A stretch of 64,000 nucleotides of DNA from Ga0077560 sp046330435. Its GTDB lineage: Bacteria > Actinomycetota > Thermoleophilia > Miltoncostaeales > Miltoncostaeaceae. Numbering within the stretch: position 1 is the first letter of the stretch; the number at the start of each line of letters is the position of its first letter. Made by a program: the position numbers and the translations under genes. Shown here piece by piece: positions 19,708-27,793 of the stretch. Under the pieces are notes generated by a model that was given only the letters and a program-made list of their open reading frames with translations, was not told the origin of the DNA and made no database searches. The stretch is taken from positions 62,001 to 126,000 of the forward strand of contig JAXLST010000012.1 of assembly GCA_046330435.1 (NCBI GenBank), in the 5' to 3' direction.

Positions 19708-20304
19708 TCAGGCGCCGGCGACGGGCGCGCGCAGGCCCTCGTCGCCCAGGGCGATCGTGCGGCCCGACTCGGTGGCGCCGTCCACCGCCAGCAGCGCCAG
19801 CGCACGGAGCAGGCCGGCATCGCCGGGGACGCCCACCAGGCCGTTGACGCGCAGGCCGCGGCCGCGCCAGGAGGCGGCCAGGGAGCGGGTGAGGCGGTCG
19901 ACGGGATCGTGCAGCGCGGGGGAGGCGGCGACCGTGAGCACGGTGCCGCCCGGGCGCCGGCAGTGGTGGGCGGCCAGCAGCGCCAGGCGCATCGCCGCGT
20001 CGACCGCCTCCTGGTGCACGGCCGTGGCGCCGTGCTCGCCGCCGGGGGCGGAGGTCACGATCCCGGCGAACACGTCGAGGGGGCGCAGCACGTGCAGCGC
20101 GGCCGAGACCGCGGCCGGATCGGTGAGGTCGCAGGGCCATGCGGACAGCCGCTGGCCGGTGCGGGTGGACGCCGCATCGGGGACGAGGACCACGGTGGTG
20201 GCGCCGAGCGTGGCGAGCGCGGTGGCGACGGGCAACGCGAGACGCGACGATGCGCCCGCGACGGCGGCCGTGCGCCCCCGGAGCACCGCGGGGGCTTCCT
20301 GCAT
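19708..20304 (-). CDS. SDR-like protein lacking the catalytic Tyr/Lys
   Basis: 198-residue short-chain-dehydrogenase-like protein. The N-terminus has a Rossmann start (TAAVAGASSRLALPVATALATLGATTVVLV), but the usual TGxxxGIG is replaced by AGASSRLAL. The region that should hold YxxxK reads SPALHDPVDRLTRSLAASW, followed by the family motif LRVNGLVG, so both catalytic residues are absent. It is also shorter than typical SDRs (about 250). It may be a non-catalytic binding protein or a decaying gene. The start is ATG 20304 with AAGGG seven bases upstream. It is divergent from fumC. Confidence 0.7.
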   Translation of the reverse strand: MQEAPAVLRGRTAAVAGASSRLALPVATALATLGATTVVLVPDAASTRTGQRLSAWPCDLTDPAAVSAALHVLRPLDVFAGIVTSAPGGEHGATAVHQEAVDAAMRLALLAAHHCRRPGGTVLTVAASPALHDPVDRLTRSLAASWRGRGLRVNGLVGVPGDAGLLRALALLAVDGATESGRTIALGDEGLRAPVAGA

Positions 20305-20439
20305 GCTGGACCCTTCGGCGTGGTGGCGGGTCCCCGGTGAAACGATGGTCTGTGATCGCCGTCCCGGGCGCAAGCCCACCCTAGGGTGCCGTTCGTCCAC
20401 ACCTTGTCGCCGTTGCGCGTGAGCGCGCGGCGATGGCGA

Positions 20440-20445
20440 TAGTCT
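20440..20445 (+). promoter_or_regulatory. Likely -10 of fumC
   Basis: TAGTCT in the 213-bp divergent gap between the SDR-like gene and fumC. TTGCGC at 20413 is a possible -35, but the 21-bp spacing is too long for confidence. Confidence 0.35.
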
Positions 20446-20517
20446 CCTCCGTCGGGTCCGGGGCCGTCCGTGAGGGCGGTGCCCCGGCATGCGAACTCAA
20501 TCTGCGAAGGGAGCCCG

Positions 20518-21831
20518 ATGGCGGAGCTTTGGGGTGGTGAGACCCGGAAGGCGGTCGACAACTTCCCGGTGTCCGGGGAGCGCGTCCCGCTTCCCGTGGT
20601 GCGGTGGCTGGGCCGGATCAAGGGCGCCGCTGCCCGCGTGAACGCGGAGCTGGGCCTCCTCGACGCGGAGCTCGGCGCCAAGATCGCCGCCGCAGCCGAC
20701 GACATCGCCGCCGGCAAGCACGACGACCAGTTCCCGATCGACGTCTTCCAGACGGGCTCGGGCACCTCGTCGAACATGAACGCCAACGAGGTCATCTCCA
20801 GCCTCTCCGGCGCCCACGCGAACGACCACGTCAACATGGGCCAGAGCTCCAACGACGTGTTCCCGTCCGCCGTGCACCTCGCGGCCCTCCAGGAGGTCGT
20901 GGAGCGGCTCGTGCCGGCGCTCGAGCACCTGCAGGGCGAGCTCGCCGCGAAGGCCGTGGCGTTCAAGGACATCGTGAAGTCCGGCCGCACGCACCTCATG
21001 GACGCCGTCCCGGTCACCCTGGGTCAGGAGTTCGCCGGCTACGCCGCGCAGATCGCCGAGGGCGCCGCCCGCGTGAAGGACGCCACGCCGCGCCTGGGCA
21101 AGATCCCGCTCGGCGGCACGGCGACCGGCACCGGCCTCAACACGCACCCGGAGTTCAGCGACCGCGTCCGGGCGAAGCTCGTGGAGGACACCGGCCTGCC
21201 GATCTCCCCGCCGGCCCACCCGTTCGAGGCGCAGGGCAACCGTGACGGCCTGGTCGAGATGTCCGGCGCGCTGAAGGTCGTCGCCGTCTCGCTCACCAAG
21301 ATCGCGAACGACCTGGCGCTCATGGGCTCCGGCCCGCGCGTCGGCATCGGCGAGCTCTTCCTGCCCGAGCTGCAGAAGGGCTCCTCGATCATGCCGGGCA
21401 AGGTCAACCCGGTCATCCCGGAGGTCGTCCTGCAGGTGGCCGCCCAGGTCATCGGCAACGACACCGCGATCACGATCGGCGGCATGCAGGGCCAGTTCGA
21501 GCTGAACGTCCGCATCCCGCTGATGGCCCGGAACCTCCTGCAGTCCATCCACCTGCTCACCAGCGCCTCCACGATGCTGGCGGACAAGTGCGTGAACGGC
21601 CTGGAGGCCAACCTCGCCGGCTGTGAGGCCAGCGCGGAGGGCACCCTCGCGACCGCCACCGCCCTGAACCCGTACATCGGGTACGACAAGGCCGGTGAGA
21701 TCGTGAAGGCCGCCACCGCCAACGGCCGCCCGCTGCGCGAGGTCGCGCGCGAGCACGGCGTGGACGAGGAGACCCTCTCCAAGGCCCTGAACCTGCGGGA
21801 GATCGCCGCCGGTTCCGGGTTCGCCGAGTGA
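20518..21831 (+). CDS. fumC: Class II fumarate hydratase
   Basis: Converts fumarate to L-malate in the TCA cycle; a tetrameric, iron-independent enzyme. It has 437 residues. The family signature GSSIMPGKVNP is intact, as are the active-site segments TGSGTSSNMNANEV, HVNMGQSSNDVFPSA and SGRTHLMDAVPVTLGQEF. The protein begins directly at AELWGGETRKAVDNF, so about 15-20 residues common in FumC (the HDSMGEVEVPADA region) are missing. The open frame before ATG 20518 does not supply them. AAGGGA lies five bases before the ATG, so this short form seems real. Confidence 0.95.
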   Translation: MAELWGGETRKAVDNFPVSGERVPLPVVRWLGRIKGAAARVNAELGLLDAELGAKIAAAADDIAAGKHDDQFPIDVFQTGSGTSSNMNANEVISSLSGAHANDHVNMGQSSNDVFPSAVHLAALQEVVERLVPALEHLQGELAAKAVAFKDIVKSGRTHLMDAVPVTLGQEFAGYAAQIAEGAARVKDATPRLGKIPLGGTATGTGLNTHPEFSDRVRAKLVEDTGLPISPPAHPFEAQGNRDGLVEMSGALKVVAVSLTKIANDLALMGSGPRVGIGELFLPELQKGSSIMPGKVNPVIPEVVLQVAAQVIGNDTAITIGGMQGQFELNVRIPLMARNLLQSIHLLTSASTMLADKCVNGLEANLAGCEASAEGTLATATALNPYIGYDKAGEIVKAATANGRPLREVAREHGVDEETLSKALNLREIAAGSGFAE

Positions 21832-21832
21832 G

Positions 21833-22591
21833 ATGACCCCCGGACGGGGCGGCGCGGGCGACTCCGCGCGCGCCGCCTCCCCGGGGCCCCCGGGCGCCCC
21901 GCCGGACGGCGGGGCCCTGCGGGCCGCAGAACGCGAGGCCCGCGACGAGGCCGCGCCGTTCGCGGTCCTGGCCGCCCTGCTGCTCGTGGGGCTGGCCCTG
22001 GTGAGCCGTCACGCCGGCTGGGAGCTGGCCGGCGGCACCGGATGGTGGGTGTGGCTGCTCGCCGCGGCGCCCCAGCTGCTGCTCGCGGTCACCCTCATGG
22101 CCGGCCTGGGCGCGGGCGTGGCGACCCGCGCGGTGCGCCGCCGGACCGTGCAGTGGCTGCTCGCCTGCGTGCTGGCGATCCAGCTCGCCGCCGTCGCCCT
22201 GCTGGTCGCGTCGCTCCTGCAGACCGGCGCGCACATCCACGGCGGGCAGCTGCTCCTCTCCGCGGTGGTGGTGTGGCTCACCGACACGGTGGCATTCGGG
22301 CTCGTGCTGTGGGAACTGGACTGCGGGGGGCCCGTGCCGCGCGCCCTGGAGGCGCGCACCGCCCCGGACATCCAGTTCCCGCAGGACGACAACCCGGCGA
22401 TGGCCCGCCCCGGCTGGCGGCCGGGACTGGTGGACTACCTGTACGTGTCGCTCACCAACTCCATCGCGTTCAGCCCCACCGACGCCATGCCGCTCACCCG
22501 CCCCGCCAAGGTGGTGATGGCGCTGGAGTCGGTCCTGTCCATCGTCGCGGTCCTTGTGGTCGCGGCCCGCGCCGTGAACATCCTGGGCTGA
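21833..22591 (+). CDS. Membrane protein, ion-channel-like C-terminus
   Basis: 252 residues, starting one base after the fumC stop. A Pro/Gly/Ala-rich N-terminus is followed by four to five hydrophobic segments at about 42-60, 68-90, 100-122, 133-155 and 225-248. The C-terminal stretch VDYLYVSLTNSIAFSPTDA then PLTRPAKVVMALESV resembles the pore-helix and last helix of two-TM potassium channel domains, but the selectivity filter TVGYG is absent. It may be an uncharacterised DUF1345-like protein. No function is assigned. Confidence 0.6.
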   Translation: MTPGRGGAGDSARAASPGPPGAPPDGGALRAAEREARDEAAPFAVLAALLLVGLALVSRHAGWELAGGTGWWVWLLAAAPQLLLAVTLMAGLGAGVATRAVRRRTVQWLLACVLAIQLAAVALLVASLLQTGAHIHGGQLLLSAVVVWLTDTVAFGLVLWELDCGGPVPRALEARTAPDIQFPQDDNPAMARPGWRPGLVDYLYVSLTNSIAFSPTDAMPLTRPAKVVMALESVLSIVAVLVVAARAVNILG

Positions 22592-23775
22592 TGGCGCCGC
22601 GCGAGTCGCTCACCCCCGGGGAGGCGCGGCGCGCCGCCATCGCGGCGCAGGGCCTGGCCGCACCGCGTCCCGGCGGCGCCGTCAACCTGGGGCACCTGCG
22701 GCGCATGCTGGACCGCGTCGGCGTGATCCAGATCGACTCGGTGAACGTCCTGGCCCGGGCGCACGAGCTGGTGGTGTGGTCACGCCTGGGGAACCACCCG
22801 CGCGACCTGCTCACACGGCTCCATGCGGCCGGCGGGGCCGTGGAGCTGTGGGCGCACGAGGCGTCGATCGGCCCGCCCGGCCTGCATCCGCTGTTGCGGT
22901 GGCGCATGGACCGGCCCCATCAGTGGGGCGGCCTGGCCCGGCTGGGCCGTGAGCGCCCGGAGCTGCTGGACGAGGTGGAGGCCGCCGCCCGTGACAGGGG
23001 GCCCATCACCGCCGCCGACCTGGGGCCCACCGGCCGCCGCGGGCCGTGGTGGGGGTGGGATCACGCCAAGCAGGCCCTCGAGGTGCTGTTCTGGCACGGG
23101 CGCCTCGCGGCGCGCCGCCGTCCGGACTTCGCCCGCCTGTACGACCTGCCGGAGCGGATCCTGCCGCCCGCCGCGCTGGAGGCGCCCGTCCCGGACGCCG
23201 AGACCGCCCACCGGGAGCTGCTGGTCCTCGCCGCCCGGTCCCTCGGGGTCGGCACCGCCGGCGACCTCGTCGACTACCACCGGCTCGCCCGCCGTGAGGC
23301 CGTCCCGCGCATCGCCGAGCTCGTCGACGAGGGCCGCCTGGTGCCCGTCCGGGTGCGTGGGTGGAACGAGGCCGCATACCTGCATCCCGATGCCCGCATC
23401 CCGCGCCGCACGTCGGCCGCGGCCCTGCTCGCCCCGTTCGACCCGCTGATCTGGTTCCGGCCGCGGGTGGAGCGCATGTGGGGGATGCGCTTCCGCCTGG
23501 AGATCTACACCCCGGCCGAGAAGCGCGTGCACGGCTACTACGTGCTGCCCTTCCTGCTCGGCGAGCGCCTCGCCGCCCGGGTCGACCTCAAGGCCGACCG
23601 CCAGGCCGGGGTGCTCCTGGTGCGCGCCGCCCATCTGGACGACGGCGACCCGGGCGAGGTCGCCGAGCCCCTCGCCGCCGAGCTCCGTTCCATGGCGGCC
23701 TGGCTCGGCCTCTCCGACGTCCGCGTCGAGCCCCGCGGCGACCTCGCACCCGCCCTCACCACCGCCCTCGCCTGA
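22591..23775 (+). CDS. YcaQ/AlkZ-type winged-helix DNA glycosylase
   Basis: 394-residue protein of the HTH_42 (YcaQ / AlkZ) family, whose studied members excise bases from interstrand crosslinks or alkylated DNA. The catalytic QxD/QxQ motif is present as QID (residues 47-49, GVIQIDSVNVLARAHELVV). Three winged-helix-like units and the motif APFDPLIWFRPRVERMWGMRFRLEIY complete the family pattern. ATG 22591 overlaps the previous stop by one base, so fumC, the membrane protein and this gene may form one transcript. Lesion specificity cannot be read from the sequence. Confidence 0.85.
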   Translation: MAPRESLTPGEARRAAIAAQGLAAPRPGGAVNLGHLRRMLDRVGVIQIDSVNVLARAHELVVWSRLGNHPRDLLTRLHAAGGAVELWAHEASIGPPGLHPLLRWRMDRPHQWGGLARLGRERPELLDEVEAAARDRGPITAADLGPTGRRGPWWGWDHAKQALEVLFWHGRLAARRRPDFARLYDLPERILPPAALEAPVPDAETAHRELLVLAARSLGVGTAGDLVDYHRLARREAVPRIAELVDEGRLVPVRVRGWNEAAYLHPDARIPRRTSAAALLAPFDPLIWFRPRVERMWGMRFRLEIYTPAEKRVHGYYVLPFLLGERLAARVDLKADRQAGVLLVRAAHLDDGDPGEVAEPLAAELRSMAAWLGLSDVRVEPRGDLAPALTTALA

Positions 23776-23801
23776 TCCCGGCCGGCCGCCGGCGCGCGGC
23801 C

Positions 23802-23833
23802 GTGCAATTGGACGCCGCGGTGTGCAATTGCAC
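23802..23833. repeat. Paired CAATTG dyad, copy B1
   Basis: CAATTG at 23805 and 23825, 20 bp apart. Left dyad GTGCAATTGGAC, right dyad GTGCAATTGCAC. Confidence 0.85.
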
Positions 23834-24020
23834 GCCCGGGGAGCCCCTCCGGTGCTCGCTCTGCCGCGGCGATCCGCGCGGAACCCGTGTGTCCTCCCGC
23901 ACGCAATCGGCACGCATCCCTCGGCGTGGCCCGGCGTCCGGCCGTGCGCATCGGGGAGGCCGTCCGGCACACATCCGTCACACCGCCGCCGTGGTCGGCT
24001 CGGGCGCCCGGGACGCCGCC

Positions 24021-24054
24021 GTGTGCAATTGAACGCCGCGGTGTGCAATTGCAC
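24021..24054. repeat. Paired CAATTG dyad, copy B2
   Basis: CAATTG at 24026 and 24046, 20 bp apart. Left dyad GTGCAATTGAAC, right dyad GTGCAATTGCAC. The linker core GCCGCGG is shared with B1. Confidence 0.85.
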
Positions 24055-24103
24055 AGGGGACCGAGACGGCCGAGGCCATGGGCGTCCCGGGCGGGCGTGC
24101 GAC

Positions 24104-24135
24104 GTGCGATCGCACACGCGGGCGTGCAATTGCAC
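24104..24135. repeat. Paired dyad, variant copy B3 (CGATCG + CAATTG)
   Basis: The left dyad is GTGCGATCGCAC and the right is GTGCAATTGCAC, with cores at 24107 and 24127, again 20 bp apart. Two core bases changed symmetrically, so the palindrome is kept. Confidence 0.8.
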
Positions 24136-24221
24136 AGCCACGGACCCGAGGGGGACGGGCCAGGAACGGCGGAGGGGGACCGAGGCGGCGGCCCCGAACG
24201 GGACCGCCGCGAAGGGGCGGG

Positions 24222-25013
24222 CTAGGCCGCGACCTCGGCGGGTTCGCGGACCTCGCGGGCGAAGGCGCGGCCCGCGTCGATGACGGTCTGGAAGACGTTC
24301 GCCTTCGGGGTGACGAACCGGGGCGGCTCGGGGAGCTGGCCGATGAGGTCCGTGGAGACCAGGACCTGGCCGTCGGTGCCGATGCCCGCGGCGATGCCGA
24401 TGGTGGGGGCGTGGACGGCGGCGGTCACCCGGGAGGCGGCCTCCGGGTCGACGGCCTCGATCACGATGGCGTAGCAGCCGGCCGCGTCGAGGGCGCGGGC
24501 GTCGGCCAGGATCTGGTCCGCCTCGTCCTGGGTCTTGCCGCGGCGGCGGCGCTCGGTGTGGGTCTGGGGCAGGAGCCCGACGTGGCCCATCACCGGGATG
24601 CCGGCGGCGATGATCGCCTCGACCTCGGGGATGAGGGCGCCCTCGAGCTTCACCGAGTCGGCGCCGGCGGCGATGATCGCGCGGGCGGTCTCGACGGCCT
24701 CCGCCGGGGTGCGGTACGTGTCGGCGGGCATGTCGCCCACCAGGTGGGTGCGGGTCACGCCGTTGCGCACCGCGCGGACGTGGTGGCACATCATCGCCAG
24801 GCTCACCTCGCGGGTGGTGGCGAAGCCCAGCTCGACCTCCCCGAGGCTGTCGCCGACCAGGATCAGGTCGAGGCCGCAGCCGTCCAGGGCGAGGGCGGTG
24901 GGGTAGTCGTAGGCGGTGAGCATCGCCAGGCGGCGGCGCCCCTTGGCGGCGTGGAGCTGCTCCGGGGTGAGCCCGGTGCGCTCGGGGGTGAGGGGGTTGT
25001 GGACCCCGTACAT
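24222..25013 (-). CDS. panB: 3-methyl-2-oxobutanoate hydroxymethyltransferase
   Basis: Transfers a hydroxymethyl group from methylene-tetrahydrofolate to alpha-ketoisovalerate, giving ketopantoate, the first step of pantothenate synthesis. It has 263 residues, the usual size. Mg-binding and active-site motifs are present: MLTAYDYPTALALD, LILVGDSLGEVELGF, KLEGA and GHVGLLPQ. It is the last gene of the panC-panD-panB operon and starts four bases after the panD stop. It converges on repeat cluster B. Confidence 0.96.
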   Translation of the reverse strand: MYGVHNPLTPERTGLTPEQLHAAKGRRRLAMLTAYDYPTALALDGCGLDLILVGDSLGEVELGFATTREVSLAMMCHHVRAVRNGVTRTHLVGDMPADTYRTPAEAVETARAIIAAGADSVKLEGALIPEVEAIIAAGIPVMGHVGLLPQTHTERRRRGKTQDEADQILADARALDAAGCYAIVIEAVDPEAASRVTAAVHAPTIGIAAGIGTDGQVLVSTDLIGQLPEPPRFVTPKANVFQTVIDAGRAFAREVREPAEVAA

Positions 25014-25017
25014 GGCG

Positions 25018-25413
25018 TCAGCCCTCCTGCCAGGAGGCCGGGACGGCCTCCAGCGCGGACATCTGGGTGTTGTTCTCGTCGACGTGGACCACCGTGGGCT
25101 CGTAGCCGCGGCAGTCCTCCTCGAGGTACTGGGCGTAGGTGATGATGATGACCAGGTCGCCGGGCTGGGCCAGCCGGGCCGCGGCGCCGTTGAGACAGAT
25201 CGCGCCGCTGCCGCGGGGACCTTCGATGGCGTAGGTCTCCAGGCGCGCCCCGTTGTTGATGTTCACCACGTGCACGTGCTCGTACGGCTGGATGTCCGCC
25301 GCCTCGAGGAGGTCCGTGTCGATCGTGATGCTGCCGACGTAGTTGAGGTTCGCGTCGGTGACGGTCGCCCGATGGATCTTGCTCTTCATCATCGTGCGGG
25401 AGATCGGCGCCAC
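25018..25413 (-). CDS. panD: Aspartate 1-decarboxylase proenzyme
   Basis: Makes beta-alanine from aspartate. The 131-residue proenzyme self-cleaves at Gly-Ser in YVGSITID to form the pyruvoyl group. Substrate-binding segments EHVHVVNINNGAR and GSGAICLNGAAAR are intact. GTG 25413 is supported by GGAGGAG five bases upstream and gives a seven-residue extension before the usual MMKSKIHRATV. ATG 25392 is the alternative. It lies between panC (15 bases upstream) and panB. Confidence 0.95.
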   Translation of the reverse strand: MAPISRTMMKSKIHRATVTDANLNYVGSITIDTDLLEAADIQPYEHVHVVNINNGARLETYAIEGPRGSGAICLNGAAARLAQPGDLVIIITYAQYLEEDCRGYEPTVVHVDENNTQMSALEAVPASWQEG

Positions 25414-25428
25414 GTGGGCTCCTCCGGG

Positions 25429-26334
25429 TCAGTTGGGTCGGATCGGGGTGTTGTCGATCAGGCGGGCCGGGCCCACCCTGGCCGCCACGCACAGCGTGGC
25501 GGGGCCATCCAATGTCGTGATCGGACGGAACGTGTCCGTGTCGACCAGCGCGGCGTAATCCGGCGCCACGCCGGGCGTGCCCTCCATGACGGCCATCGCC
25601 GCCGCCTCGATGCGGCGGGCGTCGCGCTCCCCGCCCTCGGCCATCTCCCGGGCGGCGGCCATGCCGCGCGAGAGGGCGAGCGCGGCCACCCGGTCCTCCT
25701 GGCCGAGGTACGCGTTGCGGCTGCTCATGGCCAGTCCATCGGCCTCACGCACCGTGGGGACGACCTCCATGCGGATGTCGTCGAGGTGCAGGTCGCGCAT
25801 CATGCGGCGCACCACCGCGACCTGCTGGGCGTCCTTCTGCCCGAACAGGACCCGGTCGGGCCGCACCATGAGCAGGAGCTTCGCGACCACCGTCGCGACG
25901 CCCGCGAAGTGCCCGGGGCGGATCGCGCCCTCGAGGCCCTCCGACGGGCCGCCCACGGTCACGGTGGTGGCGAACCCCTCCGGGTACACCTCCTCCACGC
26001 CCGGGGCGAAGATCCAGCCGGCCCCGGCGGAGCCCGCCAGCTCGGCGTCACGCGCCTCCTGGCGCGGGTACCGGGAGAAGTCCTCGTTGGGCCCGAACTG
26101 CGTGGGGTTCACGAAGACGCTCACGATCACGCCGGCCCCGTCGCGCGCGGCCTCGCGGACGAGCGTGAGATGCCCCTCGTGGAGCGCCCCCATCGTGGGG
26201 ACGAAGGCCACGGCGCGGCCCTGCGCGCGGATGGCGGCGCCGGCGTCCCGGATCCCGGAGACGGTGCGCACCACCGCGGGCTGGCCCGGGGCAGGGTCGG
26301 AGTGAGGTGTCGGGTGGGTGGTCGGTGCGTGCAT
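25429..26334 (-). CDS. panC: Pantoate--beta-alanine ligase
   Basis: Joins pantoate and beta-alanine with ATP to make pantothenate. It has 301 residues. The nucleotidyltransferase HIGH-type motif (PTMGALHEGHLTLV), VSVFVNPTQFGPNED, the pantoate-binding FGQKDAQQVAVVRRM and the KMSKS-like MSSRNAYL are all present. The N-terminus before the first beta strand is longer than in E. coli by about 25 residues (His/Pro/Thr-rich). ATG 26334 is used, with AGGTGG just upstream. It is the first gene of the pan operon and shares a 225-bp divergent gap with the UDG gene. Confidence 0.95.
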   Translation of the reverse strand: MHAPTTHPTPHSDPAPGQPAVVRTVSGIRDAGAAIRAQGRAVAFVPTMGALHEGHLTLVREAARDGAGVIVSVFVNPTQFGPNEDFSRYPRQEARDAELAGSAGAGWIFAPGVEEVYPEGFATTVTVGGPSEGLEGAIRPGHFAGVATVVAKLLLMVRPDRVLFGQKDAQQVAVVRRMMRDLHLDDIRMEVVPTVREADGLAMSSRNAYLGQEDRVAALALSRGMAAAREMAEGGERDARRIEAAAMAVMEGTPGVAPDYAALVDTDTFRPITTLDGPATLCVAARVGPARLIDNTPIRPN

Positions 26335-26546
26335 GACCCACCTGCCGCCGCGGATGCGGCGTTCGGCGGAATGCTGCGTGATGGGGGCGGCGGACCGCCC
26401 ACCTCCCCGGACCGGGGCTCCAACTCCGCGTCTGAGGGCGGATGCCGGGCTGGCCGTGAAGGCGGCGCCAGTGTACGCCCGGCGCGATCCGCCAAACAAG
26501 GGGTCCGCGAGGACTTCACCGAATCATCGCCGTCCGCCCTCGGGGG

Positions 26547-26552
26547 TACGTT
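26547..26552 (+). promoter_or_regulatory. Leaderless-type -10 of the UDG gene
   Basis: TACGTT, seven bases, then ATG 26560, with no ribosome binding site. Confidence 0.5.
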
Positions 26553-26559
26553 TCACCCC

Positions 26560-27279
26560 ATGGACGGCGCGCCGGAGACATCGTCGGCCCGCGGGGCGGA
26601 GCTCGAGGCCTACCACCGCGACCACGTCCTCGGGTGCGTGCGGTGCCCCCTCAGCGAGGGCCGGACCCAGGTGGTCGCCGGAAGCGGCAGCCCGGACGCC
26701 CGGGTGATGTTCGTAGGGGAGGCCCCCGGCTACCACGAGGACCGCACGGGCGTGCCGTTCGTGGGGCAGGCGGGCAAGCTCCTGGACGGCCTGCTGGAGG
26801 GCATCGGCCTGCGGCGCGACGACGTCTTCATCGCGAACGTCCTCAAGTGCCGGCCGCCCGGCAACCGCGACCCGCAGCCCGCCGAGATCCGGGCGTGCGA
26901 GGAGCACCTGTTCCGGCAGGTCGGGATCATCCGGCCGGCGCTCATCTGCACCCTCGGGAACTTCGCGACCAAGCTGCTGTCCGGCCGGCCCGACGGCATC
27001 TCCAAGGTCCACGGCTGCGAGCTGCCGCTGGAGATCGGCGGCCAGCCGACGCTGCTCTACCCGCTGTTCCATCCCGCCGCGGCCCTCTACACGCGGGCGA
27101 TGCTCGCGACGCTGGAGGAGGACTTCGCCCGCATCCCGGAGCTCATCGCCCGGGCGGACGCCCTCGCCGGCGTGGCGCCGACCCCGCGGGTCCCCGAGCC
27201 GGCCCCGCCGGCCCCGGCCGCGGCGCCGCCCCCGCCGGCCGCGGAGGCCGACCCCGCCGAGCAGCTCGGCCTGTTCTGA
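26560..27279 (+). CDS. Family 4 uracil-DNA glycosylase with C-terminal clamp motif
   Basis: Removes uracil from DNA; Fe-S enzyme of UDG family 4. It has 239 residues. Motif A is GEAPGYHED (residues 53-61), and the motif with the catalytic His reads LFHPAAALY. Four Cys ligands for a 4Fe-4S cluster are visible: Cys26 and Cys29 (GCVRCPL), the Cys of LKCRPPGNR and that of RACEEHL. After the enzyme domain comes a Pro/Ala linker of about 35 residues, and the very C-terminus is EQLGLF, which matches the beta sliding-clamp motif QLxLF. It starts the UDG-tsaE-tsaB-rimI-tsaD run, and the gap to tsaE is four bases. Confidence 0.93.
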   Translation: MDGAPETSSARGAELEAYHRDHVLGCVRCPLSEGRTQVVAGSGSPDARVMFVGEAPGYHEDRTGVPFVGQAGKLLDGLLEGIGLRRDDVFIANVLKCRPPGNRDPQPAEIRACEEHLFRQVGIIRPALICTLGNFATKLLSGRPDGISKVHGCELPLEIGGQPTLLYPLFHPAAALYTRAMLATLEEDFARIPELIARADALAGVAPTPRVPEPAPPAPAAAPPPPAAEADPAEQLGLF

Positions 27280-27283
27280 CGCC

Positions 27284-27793
27284 GTGGGGGCCGTCGGCGA
27301 GCTGGTCTCCGGGTCACCGGAGGCCACCGGGGCGATCGGCGAGGCCCTCGCGTCGTGGGTCGCGCCCGGTGACGTGGTGCTGCTGCGCGGGGAGGTGGGC
27401 GCGGGCAAGACCACCCTGGTGCGGGCCGTCGCCCGCGGCCTGGGGATCGACGGGCCCGTCACCAGCCCCACGTTCACCCTCGCGCAGCGGTACGCGGGCC
27501 GCCTGGGCCTGCTCCACATCGACGCGTACCGCCTCTCCGGGGCGGACGACGAGGAGCTCGGGCTGCTGCTCGACGGGGCGGCCGACGCGGTCACGTTCAT
27601 CGAATGGCCGGAGGCCCTCGCCGCGGGGCTGCCGGAGGCCGCCGTCACCGTGGACCTCGAACACCTGGGGGGTCATCGGCGGTTGGTACGTTTCAGCTCC
27701 GACGACCCCCGTGCCGCCGACCTGGGCCGGATCCTTGACGACCTTCGCGCTCGACACATCGACGACGAGCCCGAGCCTGGCCCTCGCCCGTGA
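27284..27793 (+). CDS. tsaE: tRNA t6A synthesis ATPase TsaE
   Basis: ATPase partner of the TsaB-TsaD complex that makes N6-threonylcarbamoyladenosine on tRNAs reading ANN codons. It has 169 residues. The P-loop is GEVGAGKTTLVRAVA, followed by SPTFTLAQRY, HIDAYRL and the Walker-B-like FIEWPE, all standard for TsaE. The start is GTG 27284, four bases after the UDG stop. Its C-terminal 20 codons overlap the tsaB start by 59 bases. Confidence 0.93.
   Translation: MGAVGELVSGSPEATGAIGEALASWVAPGDVVLLRGEVGAGKTTLVRAVARGLGIDGPVTSPTFTLAQRYAGRLGLLHIDAYRLSGADDEELGLLLDGAADAVTFIEWPEALAAGLPEAAVTVDLEHLGGHRRLVRFSSDDPRAADLGRILDDLRARHIDDEPEPGPRP

Larger units (their letters stand above)
23776..24221. other. 446-bp convergent intergenic gap with repeat cluster B
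   Basis: Gap between the convergent YcaQ-type and panB genes. It holds three further copies of the paired dyad (23802, 24021, 24104), with spacers of 187 and 49 bases that do not resemble those of cluster A. I see no credible gene, RNA gene or mobile element. Confidence 0.7.

Noticed and set aside
21833..22591. Potassium channel
   Set aside because: The C-terminal helix pattern is similar, but the TVGYG selectivity filter is missing.
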